Shown here one piece after another: positions 23,203-33,999 of a stretch of DNA of 64,000 bases. The position numbers and the translations under genes were made by a program. This stretch comes from Panorpa germanica (taxonomy: Eukaryota > Arthropoda > Insecta > Mecoptera > Panorpidae). The notes beneath the pieces are model-generated. The model was given only the letters and a program-made list of their open reading frames with translations, had not been told where the DNA came from and did not search any database. Within the stretch, counting starts at the first letter, position 1. Each line of letters starts with the position of its first letter. The stretch is from NCBI GenBank assembly GCA_963678705.1, contig OY783204.1, positions 6,393,834 through 6,457,833 of the forward strand. The letters run 5' to 3'.

Positions 23203-26200
23203 TGTAACCCTCTAGCCGTCACTTAATGTAACTGGCGCTCGGTTATTGTCAATTAAATCAGTTGGAAAGCTAATTTTAGCACTTAAAACAATCAAATCTT
23301 TAGCGGGTAGCGGTTTAAGTCAAAGGGCATTCCACGGGAAATTTAAATCAACCGGGCAAATGATAACAGTAAAACACACACTTGTTTAATAACATATATA
23401 TATATATATTTAAAGCGATATAAACTTGAAGAGTATTTACACTACACACAACAGAATCAGTACTTGATTTACTTAATTACACATATAAAACCATCAAATT
23501 TATAAAGGAATGATAATCACAGGTTGCGATCTGGCACTACTATGTAAAAGTCGCGAATCGGATGTAATGGTTTAACGAAAGATCGCGGTATTTGATAAAC
23601 GTGATGTGACACTCAGGAATTCGGTACCTGATAATCGACAAACTTCTATATTGGTTGGAAACAAAACTAGACTTATAGTATAACTGTCACGAATTAATAT
23701 TATTGGTATAATTATCGCAATATTGTATAAAAACGTGTTGGCAAGCCGCGCGACACCCAGGAGTTCAGTACCTGAGAATCGACAAGCTTCCAGATGTAAA
23801 TCGGTTGATGAACAACACCAGACTCCCGCTAAAATCTAAATTAACAACATATTTCGTTCTCAATTAGTATGAGTGAATCAGCGAGAGACGCTATATCTCC
23901 ATCTCATGTGTCCGGTGCTCAGAAAAACTTATATATTGATTCCCAGAATTAGATCCGTTAGGGTGCACTTACGGTACAGTTATGCCTCTCACTCTGTCTT
24001 ATGAAATTAGTAGTGCCATCTCATTAACACATGTATGTCTCAAGATTAGGGCGAGTTCATTACGTAAATTGCTAGGGGTGTTTGCTTGTTACTTAAATAC
24101 TGAACCTCGCATATTTTTATATATCTAATATTATTAAATTTGAGGAACCACATTGAACCAGAAATTGGAATAAATCCGCGTAATGAAGTCCCGCGGATTA
24201 CATATGCCCCTTCCACAAAAACTGAAACTGTATCTCTACAGTTTCTGTTTCAAATAAAATATGAAAAAAAAACTCGTTACATGTTCGTGCGTTCCTCAAA
24301 TTTGTATAACATCTATTTAGTATGTATATGAATAATTCTAAAAGGGATTGTTCTCAATAGCCTGAAAAATACTAATAAAATTGAAGGATATTATAATATA
24401 ACATTATTATGTCACTAGAGTCTATTGTCTGTAATTGTTTGTATACTCGTATTATTAGTCTATTATAATAGTTATTTCACTCTGTCTTATTATTCACTTC
24501 ACTATGTTATTATTGTTGGGTAGAAATCAATATATTTCGTTGTGTTGATGGGGCCTATATGGCTCTCTGTAGGACCCACGGGCATACTGAGGGTGCTCCT
24601 CTGCTGAGGGTATGGTGTTCGTCGACTCTTTTGTCTGTGTGTGTCGGCTACTATTATGCCAGAAAATGGATTGCTGTTGGAAGTGACGAAGCCCACTCCC
24701 TTTTGAGGGTTTACATAAGCAGCTTGTGTCAGCACTTCGGTACGTGCGGGCACAGTTAGCGAATTTGTGAGCGTAATTGGCGCACAAGGTTTTGCTTCCG
24801 TTGTCGCTGGGTCAGTTGCCCGTATATTTCGTTGTCCCGCCATATATGTGGTGCGGCATTTGTTCAGCAGTTCGGCTCGGTCCTGCTCTCGTTGCGGGTG
24901 TTGGTTTATGTCATTCGATTTTGCGGTTGATGTGGTACGCGGATCTTGTGGATTTAGATCCGTATTGGTGGGCGTCTCGGGTGGTATGGATTCTAGAACT
25001 ATTGGATTCAGTCGGGGCCCATTAAACGCAGTGACGACGCCCCCTCGGGTCTTCGCCGTCCTAACTAGGGTTCCGATGTCCTTCGAAATTCTGTCTGGAA
25101 TAGTTTCAGGCAGCGTTGTTAGGGTATGCAGAAGGCCTCGTCCTGGTTCCGCTATAGTTCTATTGAAATATAGACATTGGGTTCCGCAGTCGATTATAAC
25201 TTGCATTTTTTTTAACAAATCCATACCCACAATGCCGTCTACACTAATGCCGGTGACAACTTCAAACTCATGATCATAATTGGCGCCGGCTATGGAAAAG
25301 TTCAGGTCTGTTTGTCCACAATGGGGTATCACATTGGATTGTGCATCCCGTATCGTTAATGTTGAGGGCTTTAGTGCTCTTGGGCTCACTAGGTGTTCAG
25401 AGATAAGGCTGATGCTTGCGCCGGTGTCAATCAGCATGTTGCATTTAGCCTCTGGAGTCGTTATCGTCAGGAACCATCGATCTGTTCCTTGAATGGGTAG
25501 GCTAGTAACGATGTGGCTATCTATAGTATTGTATTGCTCGCGGATGATCTCGGATACATGCCGAGTGGGGCCCTGCGAGCGGTCTTGATAATAGTTACGG
25601 TCTCTGGGAAGTCCACCGTTGCGGCAGTTGAAGCTTAAGTGCCCCTCTTTACCGCAAGAAAAGCATCGTCTGGGCTGTGGTGTGGTGCTCCACTGATTTC
25701 TAGTTTTTGGGGCCAAGGTGTTCCGCCAGGTCCGGTAAAATCTGCATTCAAATCTATTATGTCCCGTTTCGGAACACGTTTCGCAATTCTGTAAGAAGTT
25801 GGACGGTCTACTGGAGTTTGTAGGTGGGTGCATTCTTGGTTCAGGGTGAGTTTGCGCATCTGATCGCGCATAATAGCGATCAACTTGAGGGGTCGGAAGA
25901 TTATTAATTGTTCTTGTCGGGGCCTGGTGCTGTTCTGTTGCTATCGCTGATATTCCAGCCAGTGCAGTATGTCGCCTACTCATCATCTTCGCGGCTTCCA
26001 CCTTCAGCGCGTATTCCAGTGCGCTGTCGTAGTCGGCACAGTCATGGAGGCACACTGGTTCAGATAGTTCGGGGCGTAGCCCGGCCCTGAACTTTGTCAG
26101 CAGCATCATCTGGAGATACTGTGGCTTGATTGTGGGTGGTAAGTTCAGATCTAGCGCTGCTTGATCCAGTAGTTGGGGGCCCAGTGCAGACAAGCGTGCT

Positions 26201-27654
26201 CCGTATGCCGCTACGGTTTCGTCTGCGTGCTGATAGCAGTTATCGTACTCCGCTTGTATCCTGTGCTGCTGCCCTCGCAACGTCAGGGTGTACCGATCGG
26301 TGAGCGCCTTCCTCAGCACTTCGAAACTCTCCGTCTCGCTAAGCACTTCGTTGTTCTCGACGTGTGCTTCGGCCGACCCAATCAGGTTCTGCATACAAGC
26401 CAGTGCCTTGCACTGGTCGTTCCAGTTATACATGTTTCCGATTCTGTCTATTTGCCGCAAAAATTTCTTCGGATTGTCTTTTCCATCATATTTGGGTATT
26501 AGCTGCAAACCCTCTAGCAGCCTGTTGTGCCCCCCACTTGGCCTAGTGGTAGTCCCCGTTGCATCTATTCCGTTGTTCGGCATGATGGATATATATTTAG
26601 AATACACTGTTGGTTGGTTGATCTAAATTAATCCCACTTTCAGCTGTCACCAAATGTAACCCTCTAGCCGTCACTTAATGTAACTGGCGCTCGGTTATTG
26701 TCAATTAAATCAGTTGGAAAGCTAATTTTAGCACTTAAAACAATCAAATCTTTAGCGGGTAGCGGTTTAAGTCAAAGGGCATTCCACGGGAAATTTAAAT
26801 CAACCGGGCAAATGATAACAGTAAAACACACACTTGTTTAATAACATATATATATATATATTTAAAGCGATATAAACTTGAAGAGTATTTACACTACACA
26901 CAACAGAATCAGTACTTGATTTACTTAATTACACATATAAAACCATCAAATTTATAAAGGAATGATAATCACAGGTTGCGATCTGGCACTACTATGTAAA
27001 AGTCGCGAATCGGATGTAATGGTTTAACGAAAGATCGCGGTATTTGATAAACGTGATGTGACACTCAGGAATTCGGTACCTGATAATCGACAAACTTCTA
27101 TATTGGTTGGAAACAAAACTAGACTTATAGTATAACTGTCACGAATTAATATTATTGGTATAATTATCGCAATATTGTATAAAAACGTGTTGGCAAGCCG
27201 CGCGACACCCAGGAGTTCAGTACCTGAGAATCGACAAGCTTCCAGATGTAAATCGGTTGATGAACAACACCAGACTCCCGCTAAAATCTAAATTAACAAC
27301 ATATTTCGTTCTCAATTAGTATGAGTGAATCAGCGAGAGACGCTATATCTCCATCTCATGTGTCCGGTGCTCAGAAAAACTTATATATTGATTCCCAGAA
27401 TTAGATCCGTTAGGGTGCACTTACGGTACAGTTATGCCTCTCACTCTGTCTTATGAAATTAGTAGTGCCATCTCATTAACACATGTATGTCTCAAGATTA
27501 GGGCGAGTTCATTACGTAAATTGCTAGGGGTGTTTGCTTGTTACTTAAATACTGAACCTCGCATATTTTTATATATCTAATATTATTAAATTTGAGGAAC
27601 CACATTGAACCAGAAATTGGAATAAATCCGCGTAATGAAGTCCCGCGGATTACA
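23203..27654 (-). mobile_element. Element E: gag-protease-only LTR retrotransposon with identical LTRs
   Basis: Two 1000-bp LTRs (23203-24202 and 26655-27654) that look identical, and a 4-bp TSD CGGC (23199-23202, 27655-27658), inside the left LTR of G. The 2.45-kb interior holds one frame for gag plus protease; no RT, RNase H or integrase is visible. A polypurine-like GTGGAAGGGGCATA precedes the 3' LTR (24216-24203), and PBS-like TTTGGTGACAGCTG follows the 5' LTR (26654-26641). Removing it and one CGGC restores the G LTR exactly as in the right copy. It is a recent non-autonomous insertion. Confidence 0.93.
24502..26583 (-). CDS. Element E gag-protease protein
   Basis: Start chosen at ATG 26583 (MPNNGIDATG); an upstream in-frame GTG at 26607 is not a likely start. 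About 693 residues. The gag region (LIPKYDGKDNPKKFLRQIDR) is followed by two knuckles, CETCSETGHNRFEC and CFSCGKEGHLSFNC. Then comes an aspartic protease with active site LIDTGASISLIS and the flap/C-terminal block VDGIVGMDLL. After a Thr/Pro-rich stretch the frame ends in YIDFYPTIIT. There is no reverse transcriptase after the protease, and only about 300 non-coding bases remain before the 3' LTR. No stop or frameshift occurs, so the protein could be made. It would need RT and integrase from a related element. Confidence 0.88.
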   Translation of the reverse strand: MPNNGIDATGTTTRPSGGHNRLLEGLQLIPKYDGKDNPKKFLRQIDRIGNMYNWNDQCKALACMQNLIGSAEAHVENNEVLSETESFEVLRKALTDRYTLTLRGQQHRIQAEYDNCYQHADETVAAYGARLSALGPQLLDQAALDLNLPPTIKPQYLQMMLLTKFRAGLRPELSEPVCLHDCADYDSALEYALKVEAAKMMSRRHTALAGISAIATEQHQAPTRTINNLPTPQVDRYYARSDAQTHPEPRMHPPTNSSRPSNFLQNCETCSETGHNRFECRFYRTWRNTLAPKTRNQWSTTPQPRRCFSCGKEGHLSFNCRNGGLPRDRNYYQDRSQGPTRHVSEIIREQYNTIDSHIVTSLPIQGTDRWFLTITTPEAKCNMLIDTGASISLISEHLVSPRALKPSTLTIRDAQSNVIPHCGQTDLNFSIAGANYDHEFEVVTGISVDGIVGMDLLKKMQVIIDCGTQCLYFNRTIAEPGRGLLHTLTTLPETIPDRISKDIGTLVRTAKTRGGVVTAFNGPRLNPIVLESIPPETPTNTDLNPQDPRTTSTAKSNDINQHPQREQDRAELLNKCRTTYMAGQRNIRATDPATTEAKPCAPITLTNSLTVPARTEVLTQAAYVNPQKGVGFVTSNSNPFSGIIVADTHRQKSRRTPYPQQRSTLSMPVGPTESHIGPINTTKYIDFYPTIIT

Positions 27655-28228
27655 CGGCGTTGGAACAATTAGTATCTTTTAAATACTATTAATACAAACA
27701 CTTTTATTAAAATATATCATTTATTCGTTGTAATATTATATCTGCATACTTAATTACAAAAGTATTTTATTAGATTAATAAAGATGTCAGATATAAAACA
27801 AAATGTAAATTCCTCGTGTTATAAAATGATTAATAGCAAAACGTGCTTACAGTAGTATACTTGATGTTACAATTAGAGTTATTGTACGAACGAAGTAAAA
27901 CTCGTAATGTTATTGCACTGAGGCTCAGTTTGAGACTGGGATGAGACCTTTGATGAGACTGACTTTCTGACTAGCGTACAAATTGGTATATTAACAATTT
28001 GTTTGTTAACTTTACATCATACAATACTAGTTCAGTGTTGCCAAAAATTAAATAACAATATAAAATATCCACAAACCAGAGTCAATGTTTACAAGCGCTA
28101 AATTTAAACAATTATTTGTTACAATATTAATACTAAAATTAAAGATATCATAATATAATTCTTATAAAATAAATAACATTTATATTAAAAATAGAAAGGA
28201 TAAGTACGACTTATGCGTACTTACAACA

Positions 28229-28467
28229 CCCTTCAACCCTAGAAAAGGAACGCATATTAAACAAAACATATGCGTTTCTTTCCAAGAAAAAGAAAAAGGA
28301 AGATAGGACGATATCGTACTATCACAACACCCCCTTCCAAAAAAAAAGGGACACGTATAAAAACAAAATATACGAGTTACAATTCTGGAAAAAAACAAAA
28401 AGAGAAGCAAAGTGTCGACAACGATTCTGATCCCATCGTGTAGAGTTAACACTGCTCCACAAAACAA
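28229..28467 (-). promoter_or_regulatory. 3' non-coding and polypurine tract of element G, with duplicate-like PPT
   Basis: On the minus strand AGGGTTGAAGGG directly precedes the 3' LTR start TGTTGT (28229-28240). A second similar block, GGAAGGGGGTGTTGTGAT, lies about 100 bp upstream (about 28317-28340). Both are followed by TGTTGT and GTAC-containing sequence. Confidence 0.55.
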
Positions 28468-31284
28468 TCATCCCTGACAAAATCCATCTAACACGTCAAG
28501 GTTTTGTTGATTGGTACAAAATCCCTTTAATCTATTCCTATTAACTACCGTATACTTTTTAGGTGAAAAAAGAGAATTGACCTTTTTATCAAAATTTAAT
28601 TTAATTCTTGGTTTATTACTAGTAAATTTATTTATAGCTAAATCTTCCACTTTTATTTTATGATTATGACACGACTCGCAGTGTTTAATAAAATTTTTTA
28701 CTTTCCTAATCATACCTGGGAAGTTAAAATATAATTTTAGTCTTCTAATTGTCTTAGAGACTCCTAAATATCCTGCTGTAGGATTAATATGAAATTCAGA
28801 AATTATATTATTTATTGAATTTGGATCATTAATCTTAATTGTAGTGTCATTATAAATATGTTTAAAATTTTTATTTAATGCTGTTTGTTCTTTATTTTCG
28901 GGAAGTATAGGGACCTGGTGAAAAACACTTGCTAATTCAATCGTAGAAGAAAATTTTGCACCACTAAATTGGTCTAGTATGTCATGTACGAGGGGCAAAG
29001 GATAAACATCACTTGTCGTCTGCTCATTAAGTTTACGATAATCGATTACAACGCGAAATTGTTTGTTCCCCGACGCATCTGCTTTTTTGGGTACCATTAA
29101 CAGAGGTGCGTTAAACTGTGAGTCGCATTTTTCAATAATGTTGTTAGCCAACAGTTCTTGAATATGCTTCTCAACAATTTCTTTATGCGCATGAGGTAAT
29201 CTATGCGGCTTAATGTTTACAGGGTTAGGTGAGTCACTCAGTGCACTCGCACAAGATAAATTATCTACCGGGAAAAAAAATATGTTATTAAAATTATTAC
29301 AGATTTCCATTAAATCTGTTAAGTATTTTGAATTAACATTTGAAAAATCTATATTATTAAATAAAAGATGTCGTAAGGATCTTTTAGGATTGTTAGGATT
29401 TCTTTTCAAAAAATGGTAAAAATTAAATTTATTTATTGGAATAATATCTGGTTTAAAATGGTCAAGTATTACATCTTTTGCTGAGGAATTAGTTATAGAT
29501 ATATAAAAAATATTATTGACAGGATTAATTAATGCGTTGGCTAAAAAAACTTCAGGTAGCAATTCCTTGGCTACACAAACTCCTACCGTAGAACCCGACA
29601 TAGGAATTAATTTCCTAGTACGTGCTGGTACGATAATACTGTTTATGTTTATTAATGGTAATTCAAATATCTTGCCACATTGTGAGAATTGTACACTGTT
29701 CGTTTCCAAATTAATTACTGCTTTAAATGTACGTAAAATAACTAATCCTATAATTCCATCATGCTGAATGGGGAAATCCTCTGACACAACCTGAAAGGTT
29801 TGTTTCGACCTAGAACTATCTAGAATTATAGAAGTTTTCAGTGAACCTAAAGTATAAGGCGTGCCTTCAGAAATTCCTTTTAACAAAATTTTAGATGTAC
29901 TATCTATTTTGATATTATTATTTAAAATGTTTTGTTTAATTAAAGAAATTTGAGAACCAGTATCCAATAAAAATGATACAGGCTTTGCTTTGGCTGCTAC
30001 TATTTTCAATTGGATAGTATCTGGTATTTCTTTAATCTCAATATTTTTATTTAAACTATTAAATTTACGTAAATGGTGATTATAAAAAGAACATAATTCA
30101 CTATTTGAATTGTGTTTTGTCTTGTTAGTAAAAGATGCTTGAGAACCATCAGATATAAGATGTTTCGATCTTTCACAACAAGTAGAAGGTTCTGATAAAA
30201 TTGTGGCCTCCCTACAAGTATTAACTTGAGCAATAGGGTTAACCGTATCTAGATTTTCCTTCTTTATAAAACAATACTTTTCTATATGACCATTTTTCTT
30301 ACAATGGTTACAGAACAAATTTTTAATTTTTGTTTCGACCTTGTTAGGAATTTGCTTGCTTGAAACTGGTTTACTACTAGAATTAGGAACGCTTGAATAT
30401 GTTTTAACTTTAATATGCCTTCTTCTTTCTAGATTGCGCCACCGTCTCTCCAGAAACTCCGTAAATTCATTTAAGGTTGGTAATTCAGAACTATTTCTGT
30501 TTTCCCATTCCTTTGACGAATTAAAATCTAATTTGGTCTTTAAAATATGTATTAACATAAAATCTGAATGATTAGAATATATCCCCAATTCGGTTAATGC
30601 TCTAATCGATTCATTAATTTCATCTAGAAATTTTTTGATATTGATTTCGGACTCTAAACGTATAACATTGTAGTTTATTAAATTGTTTAAACAGGTTTCA
30701 ATAAGTGCTACTTTGTTGTCATAACGTTTACAAAGGATGTTCCAAACAATTTCGTAATTATCGTTTGTTAAAGGATAATTCTTTATGAGTTTGAGTGGTT
30801 CTCCTGTCAAATTTAATTTTAAATAGTGCATTTTTTCAATGCTTGATAACTTACTATTATTACGAATTAAATTTGTAAATAATTCCATGAAACTTTGCCA
30901 ATTAATATATTCTCCATCAAAAACAGTTAGTTGCATTGGACTTAAGTTTAAATTTCTTATTGAATCTATGCTTTTTGAGTCATCCACAATATGTGTATCA
31001 TCCTCAAATGTTTGCTTATAATTCAACAAGTAAATAAGGGTGTCGTCGTAAATACTTTCAACTTCCATAGACTTACTAACGATAGCCGTAGCTTCTTCAT
31101 TTTCTAGAGTTGGAAGCAGTGCTTCTACGATACTATTATATTTGACCCAAGCCTTTTCTAAGTTTTTGATTTTTAATTCAACTATCGTTAAAGATGTTGA
31201 TTGGACTTCTAGATTTTTTGAAAACTCATTGATTAAGTTGATTGTATTTTCAACTAATGTGAGTGAATGAACGTTCGGTGCCAT
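28468..31284 (-). CDS. Element G gag-pol, in-frame deletion from RT to integrase
   Basis: ATG 31284, 938 codons, one open frame. Residues about 110-260 are a DUF1759-type gag (LTVFDGEYINWQSFMELFTN), followed by a knuckle (CNHCKKNGHIEKYC, about residue 325). The protease is LLDTGSQISLIKQN (about 440). The N-terminal half of a Ty3/Gypsy-type RT follows (PHRLPHAHKEIVEKHIQELL, APLLMVPKKA, FRVVIDYRKLNEQTTSDVYP). The RT ends at QTALNKNF before the Y-x-D-D motif and jumps directly to an H2C2 integrase zinc domain (HINPTAGYLG, CESCHNHK). RT catalytic core, RNase H and integrase core are absent, yet the frame stays open to the stop. The copy cannot supply RT. The combination of BEL-like gag with Gypsy-like pol is unusual. 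Confidence 0.85.
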   Translation of the reverse strand: MAPNVHSLTLVENTINLINEFSKNLEVQSTSLTIVELKIKNLEKAWVKYNSIVEALLPTLENEEATAIVSKSMEVESIYDDTLIYLLNYKQTFEDDTHIVDDSKSIDSIRNLNLSPMQLTVFDGEYINWQSFMELFTNLIRNNSKLSSIEKMHYLKLNLTGEPLKLIKNYPLTNDNYEIVWNILCKRYDNKVALIETCLNNLINYNVIRLESEINIKKFLDEINESIRALTELGIYSNHSDFMLIHILKTKLDFNSSKEWENRNSSELPTLNEFTEFLERRWRNLERRRHIKVKTYSSVPNSSSKPVSSKQIPNKVETKIKNLFCNHCKKNGHIEKYCFIKKENLDTVNPIAQVNTCREATILSEPSTCCERSKHLISDGSQASFTNKTKHNSNSELCSFYNHHLRKFNSLNKNIEIKEIPDTIQLKIVAAKAKPVSFLLDTGSQISLIKQNILNNNIKIDSTSKILLKGISEGTPYTLGSLKTSIILDSSRSKQTFQVVSEDFPIQHDGIIGLVILRTFKAVINLETNSVQFSQCGKIFELPLININSIIVPARTRKLIPMSGSTVGVCVAKELLPEVFLANALINPVNNIFYISITNSSAKDVILDHFKPDIIPINKFNFYHFLKRNPNNPKRSLRHLLFNNIDFSNVNSKYLTDLMEICNNFNNIFFFPVDNLSCASALSDSPNPVNIKPHRLPHAHKEIVEKHIQELLANNIIEKCDSQFNAPLLMVPKKADASGNKQFRVVIDYRKLNEQTTSDVYPLPLVHDILDQFSGAKFSSTIELASVFHQVPILPENKEQTALNKNFKHIYNDTTIKINDPNSINNIISEFHINPTAGYLGVSKTIRRLKLYFNFPGMIRKVKNFIKHCESCHNHKIKVEDLAINKFTSNKPRIKLNFDKKVNSLFSPKKYTVVNRNRLKGFCTNQQNLDVLDGFCQG

Positions 31285-31559
31285 AGTACTTAATTAAAAT
31301 TATATATAATATACAGACTAAAGATTATTTTGTACCAATAAACGACTCTCCGAAAAATAGGATTCTGACAAGGAAAAATTGTTAGCGAAAACAGTAACTC
31401 ACAGGAAATTTCCGATGGGGCTCAGACGTTGCAGTTGTAACAGGAAGGTAGTTTCTCTGATTGAATAGACTGCTATCTAACTGCTTCAGCTCTTTGCTTT
31501 TCCTTTTCAAAATTCCCTCTCGTTCAAAAAAATGTGATTCTAAAAATATTAAACATGAA

Positions 31560-31940
31560 TTAGTATAATTGTGGAAACAATTATAAAAAATATTATAGTA
31601 AATATTCAAAAGTATTGGATATAATACTAAAAAAATTAATAGCTTCAATGACAAACAATGATGCTACAAAAATACTTAGGTTATAGCAAATATTCAAAAG
31701 TATTGAATATAATACTAAAAAAATTAATAGCTTCAATGACAAACAATGATGCTACAAAAATACTTAGGTTATAGCAAATATTCAAAAGTACTGAATATAA
31801 TACTAAAAAAAAATTATAACCTCGTTAATAATGATGCTAATAAAAAATACTTAAATTATAGCAAATATTCAAAAGTACTGAGTATAATACTAAAAAATGA
31901 TAGCTTCATTAATAACGTTGCTATATATAAAAAAAATATA
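31560..31940 (-). repeat. ~88-bp tandem repeat (4 units) in the leader of element G
   Basis: Copies of TATTCAAAAG start at 31603, 31691, 31779 and 31866 (spacing 88, 88, 87). The first two are nearly identical. The array lies between the PBS (32374) and gag (31284), in the transcribed leader. Confidence 0.85.
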
Positions 31941-32360
31941 ATTATCAATTTATAGTAATAATTATATACAAAAAAAAAGATACTGTTCTATTATACTTAA
32001 AGATTTTCTTATCAGTTATTATGATCTATACACAGCTGTGTGCGGGACTCTGCAAACGACCAACATCGATTTAGATTATTCCAAGTCTTCTAGAAGCATC
32101 CATCCAATCGCGGGGGCAAAAGATTTCTTTTTTTCCAGGTTCGACAGGCTGTAGTTTTTGCATCCGCCGTTACTTGTAGAAAATTATGTGAAATACAGAT
32201 GATATGAAGTTCTAGTCGTACTTTTCAGCAATTTTTGGAAATAATCGATCGGCGTAGTGGTAACCAGATTAATTGATCCGCATCCAGGTGTAGAATATAT
32301 AGAAAAAAAATTTTGGGCATACCTCTTGGATATTTATGTGTAGTAATATCTCTTCAAGAC

Positions 32361-32374
32361 CCCACCTGACACCA
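32361..32374 (-). promoter_or_regulatory. Primer-binding site of element G
   Basis: TGGTGTCAGGTGGG on the minus strand, two bases inside the 5' LTR edge at 32377. Confidence 0.65.
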
Positions 32375-32376
32375 TT

Positions 32377-33240
32377 TGTTGTGAGTAGATTAGAAGGGCG
32401 GATGTTACACCTGACATCAATGTTGTGAAAAGAGGTCGGATTGTCGTTCTAGAAGGAGATTACTCAGCTTGCTAATACATTCCGCAGGGATGCTAGTTTC
32501 TGGAAGTAGATTCTTCAGTTTGACGATCATCCACCTTCTTGAATCACTCACGTTGATAAGAATTAACTCTCTTTAAGCTGATTAACAGAATTCTTGTTGA
32601 AACGGAGTATTGTTGTAATTTGATAATACTTGAGCGGTCTAAAGTATAACCTCGTTGCGACATACGGCGTTGGAACAATTAGTATCTATTAAATACTATT
32701 AATACAAACACTTTTATTAAAATATATCATTTATTCGTTGTAATATTATATCTGCATACTTAATTACAAAAGTATTTTATTAGATTAATAAAGATGTCAG
32801 ATATAAAACAAAATGTAAATTCCTCGTGTTATAAAATGATTAATAGCAAAACGTGCTTACAGTAGTATACTTGATGTTACAATTAGAGTTATTGTACGAA
32901 CGAAGTAAAACTCGTAATGTTATTGCACTGAGGCTCAGTTTGAGACTGGGATGAGACCTTTGATGAGACTGACTTTCTGACTAGCGTACAAATTGGTATA
33001 TTAACAATTTGTTTGTTAACTTTACATCATACAATACTAGTTCAGTGTTGCCAAAAATTAAATAACAATATAAAATATCCACAAACCAGAGTCAATGTTT
33101 ACAAGCGCTAAATTTAAACAATTATTTGTTACAATATTAATACTAAAATTAAAGATATCATAATATAATTCTTATAAAATAAATAACATTTATATTAAAA
33201 ATAGAAAGGATATAAGTACGACTTATGCGTACTTACAACA
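32377..33240 (-). mobile_element. 5' LTR of element G
   Basis: 864 bp, near-perfect 11-bp inverted ends, followed by the TSD CTAT at 33241-33244. It is the uninterrupted copy that proves the pre-insertion sequence of the left LTR. Confidence 0.92.
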
Positions 33241-33244
33241 CTAT

Positions 33245-33316
33245 TATCTCTGTGACAAACAGGAAGCACTGAACGACAAGGGATGGCGATCTGAGATCGA
33301 TTATTCGAAGAATTGA
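33245..33316 (+). pseudogene. Exon-like frame, right half, split by element G
   Basis: Continues the frame from 22910 as YLCDKQEALNDKGWRSEIDY and ends at TGA 33314-33316. Read together with 22790-22910 this gives about 63 uninterrupted codons. Unidentified. Confidence 0.4.
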
Positions 33317-33999
33317 TTTTCGATCCCGTGAATAGATCTCAAACACTCGAAAATATATTTTTTTTTTTGAAATGCAACTATACAAATAATTACATTTAGT
33401 TGACCGTACCCAAACACACAAAAAAATGACAGTCTTTACTTACTTAACTGTAAATTCAATTGATTGCAATATCGACTTTATCCTGGCTTCAATTATGCGT
33501 GTTCAAAGTGTCTGATATAAAAAATGACAAGATGTCGCTTGGTGTCGTTTATGCCAGAGTAATGTATATCAAATATATAAACCAAACAAATATTGAGCAT
33601 TGTATTGCCTATGCAAGTTATGTAATAACAACTAATTGAGAAGGTGAGTAATGACGGTAATTATTCGATGTACCTATACATTTTGTTTTTAATTTATAAA
33701 AAAAACTATTGCATATCTTTATGTTTTATGCTTGCTGCATACTCAAAACATTTACAAATCATTACGTAATATTTAGTTTATCACTTTTTATTTGGCATAG
33801 AAGATATTGAGAGTTAAAGTTGACCAAAAAATGTCATATTTGACTTCATTTTAAGCATAATTAATACTGACTTTCCAAGATTCAAACGAATTATAAATGT
33901 ATGGAATAGGTTTTATTATATGATAAAATAAATATAGAAAAGGTTTGAATATATGATAAAATAAGTTTACAAATGGGTTAAATATATGATTTCAAATAT
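33317..33999. other. No gene recognised
   Basis: AT-rich sequence with no supported reading frame or named repeat. Confidence 0.4.

Larger units (their letters stand above)
22911..33240 (-). mobile_element. Element G: LTR retrotransposon with DUF1759-type gag and Ty3/Gypsy-like pol, internally deleted
   Basis: LTRs begin TGTTGTGAGTA and end TACTTACAACA. The element is flanked by CTAT at 22907-22910 and 33241-33244. The left LTR is 22911-23202 plus 27659-28228, interrupted by element E; the right LTR is 32377-33240. Their lengths without E are 862 and 864 bp, and the few differences seen are a 2-bp indel and single substitutions, so the insertion is fairly recent. Orientation is minus: the PBS is next to the right LTR and the polypurine tract next to the left. 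Confidence 0.92.

Noticed and set aside
24559-26626. Several plus-strand frames of 60-168 codons over element E
   Set aside because: Antisense shadows of the gag-protease frame, produced by its higher GC content.
28180-28467. Minus-strand 95-codon hydrophobic frame after G gag-pol
   Set aside because: Covers the polypurine region and LTR edge; Phe/Leu richness follows from A/T runs.
31746-31955. Plus-strand Tyr/Asn-rich frame with internal repeats
   Set aside because: It is a translation of the 88-bp leader repeat on the antisense strand.
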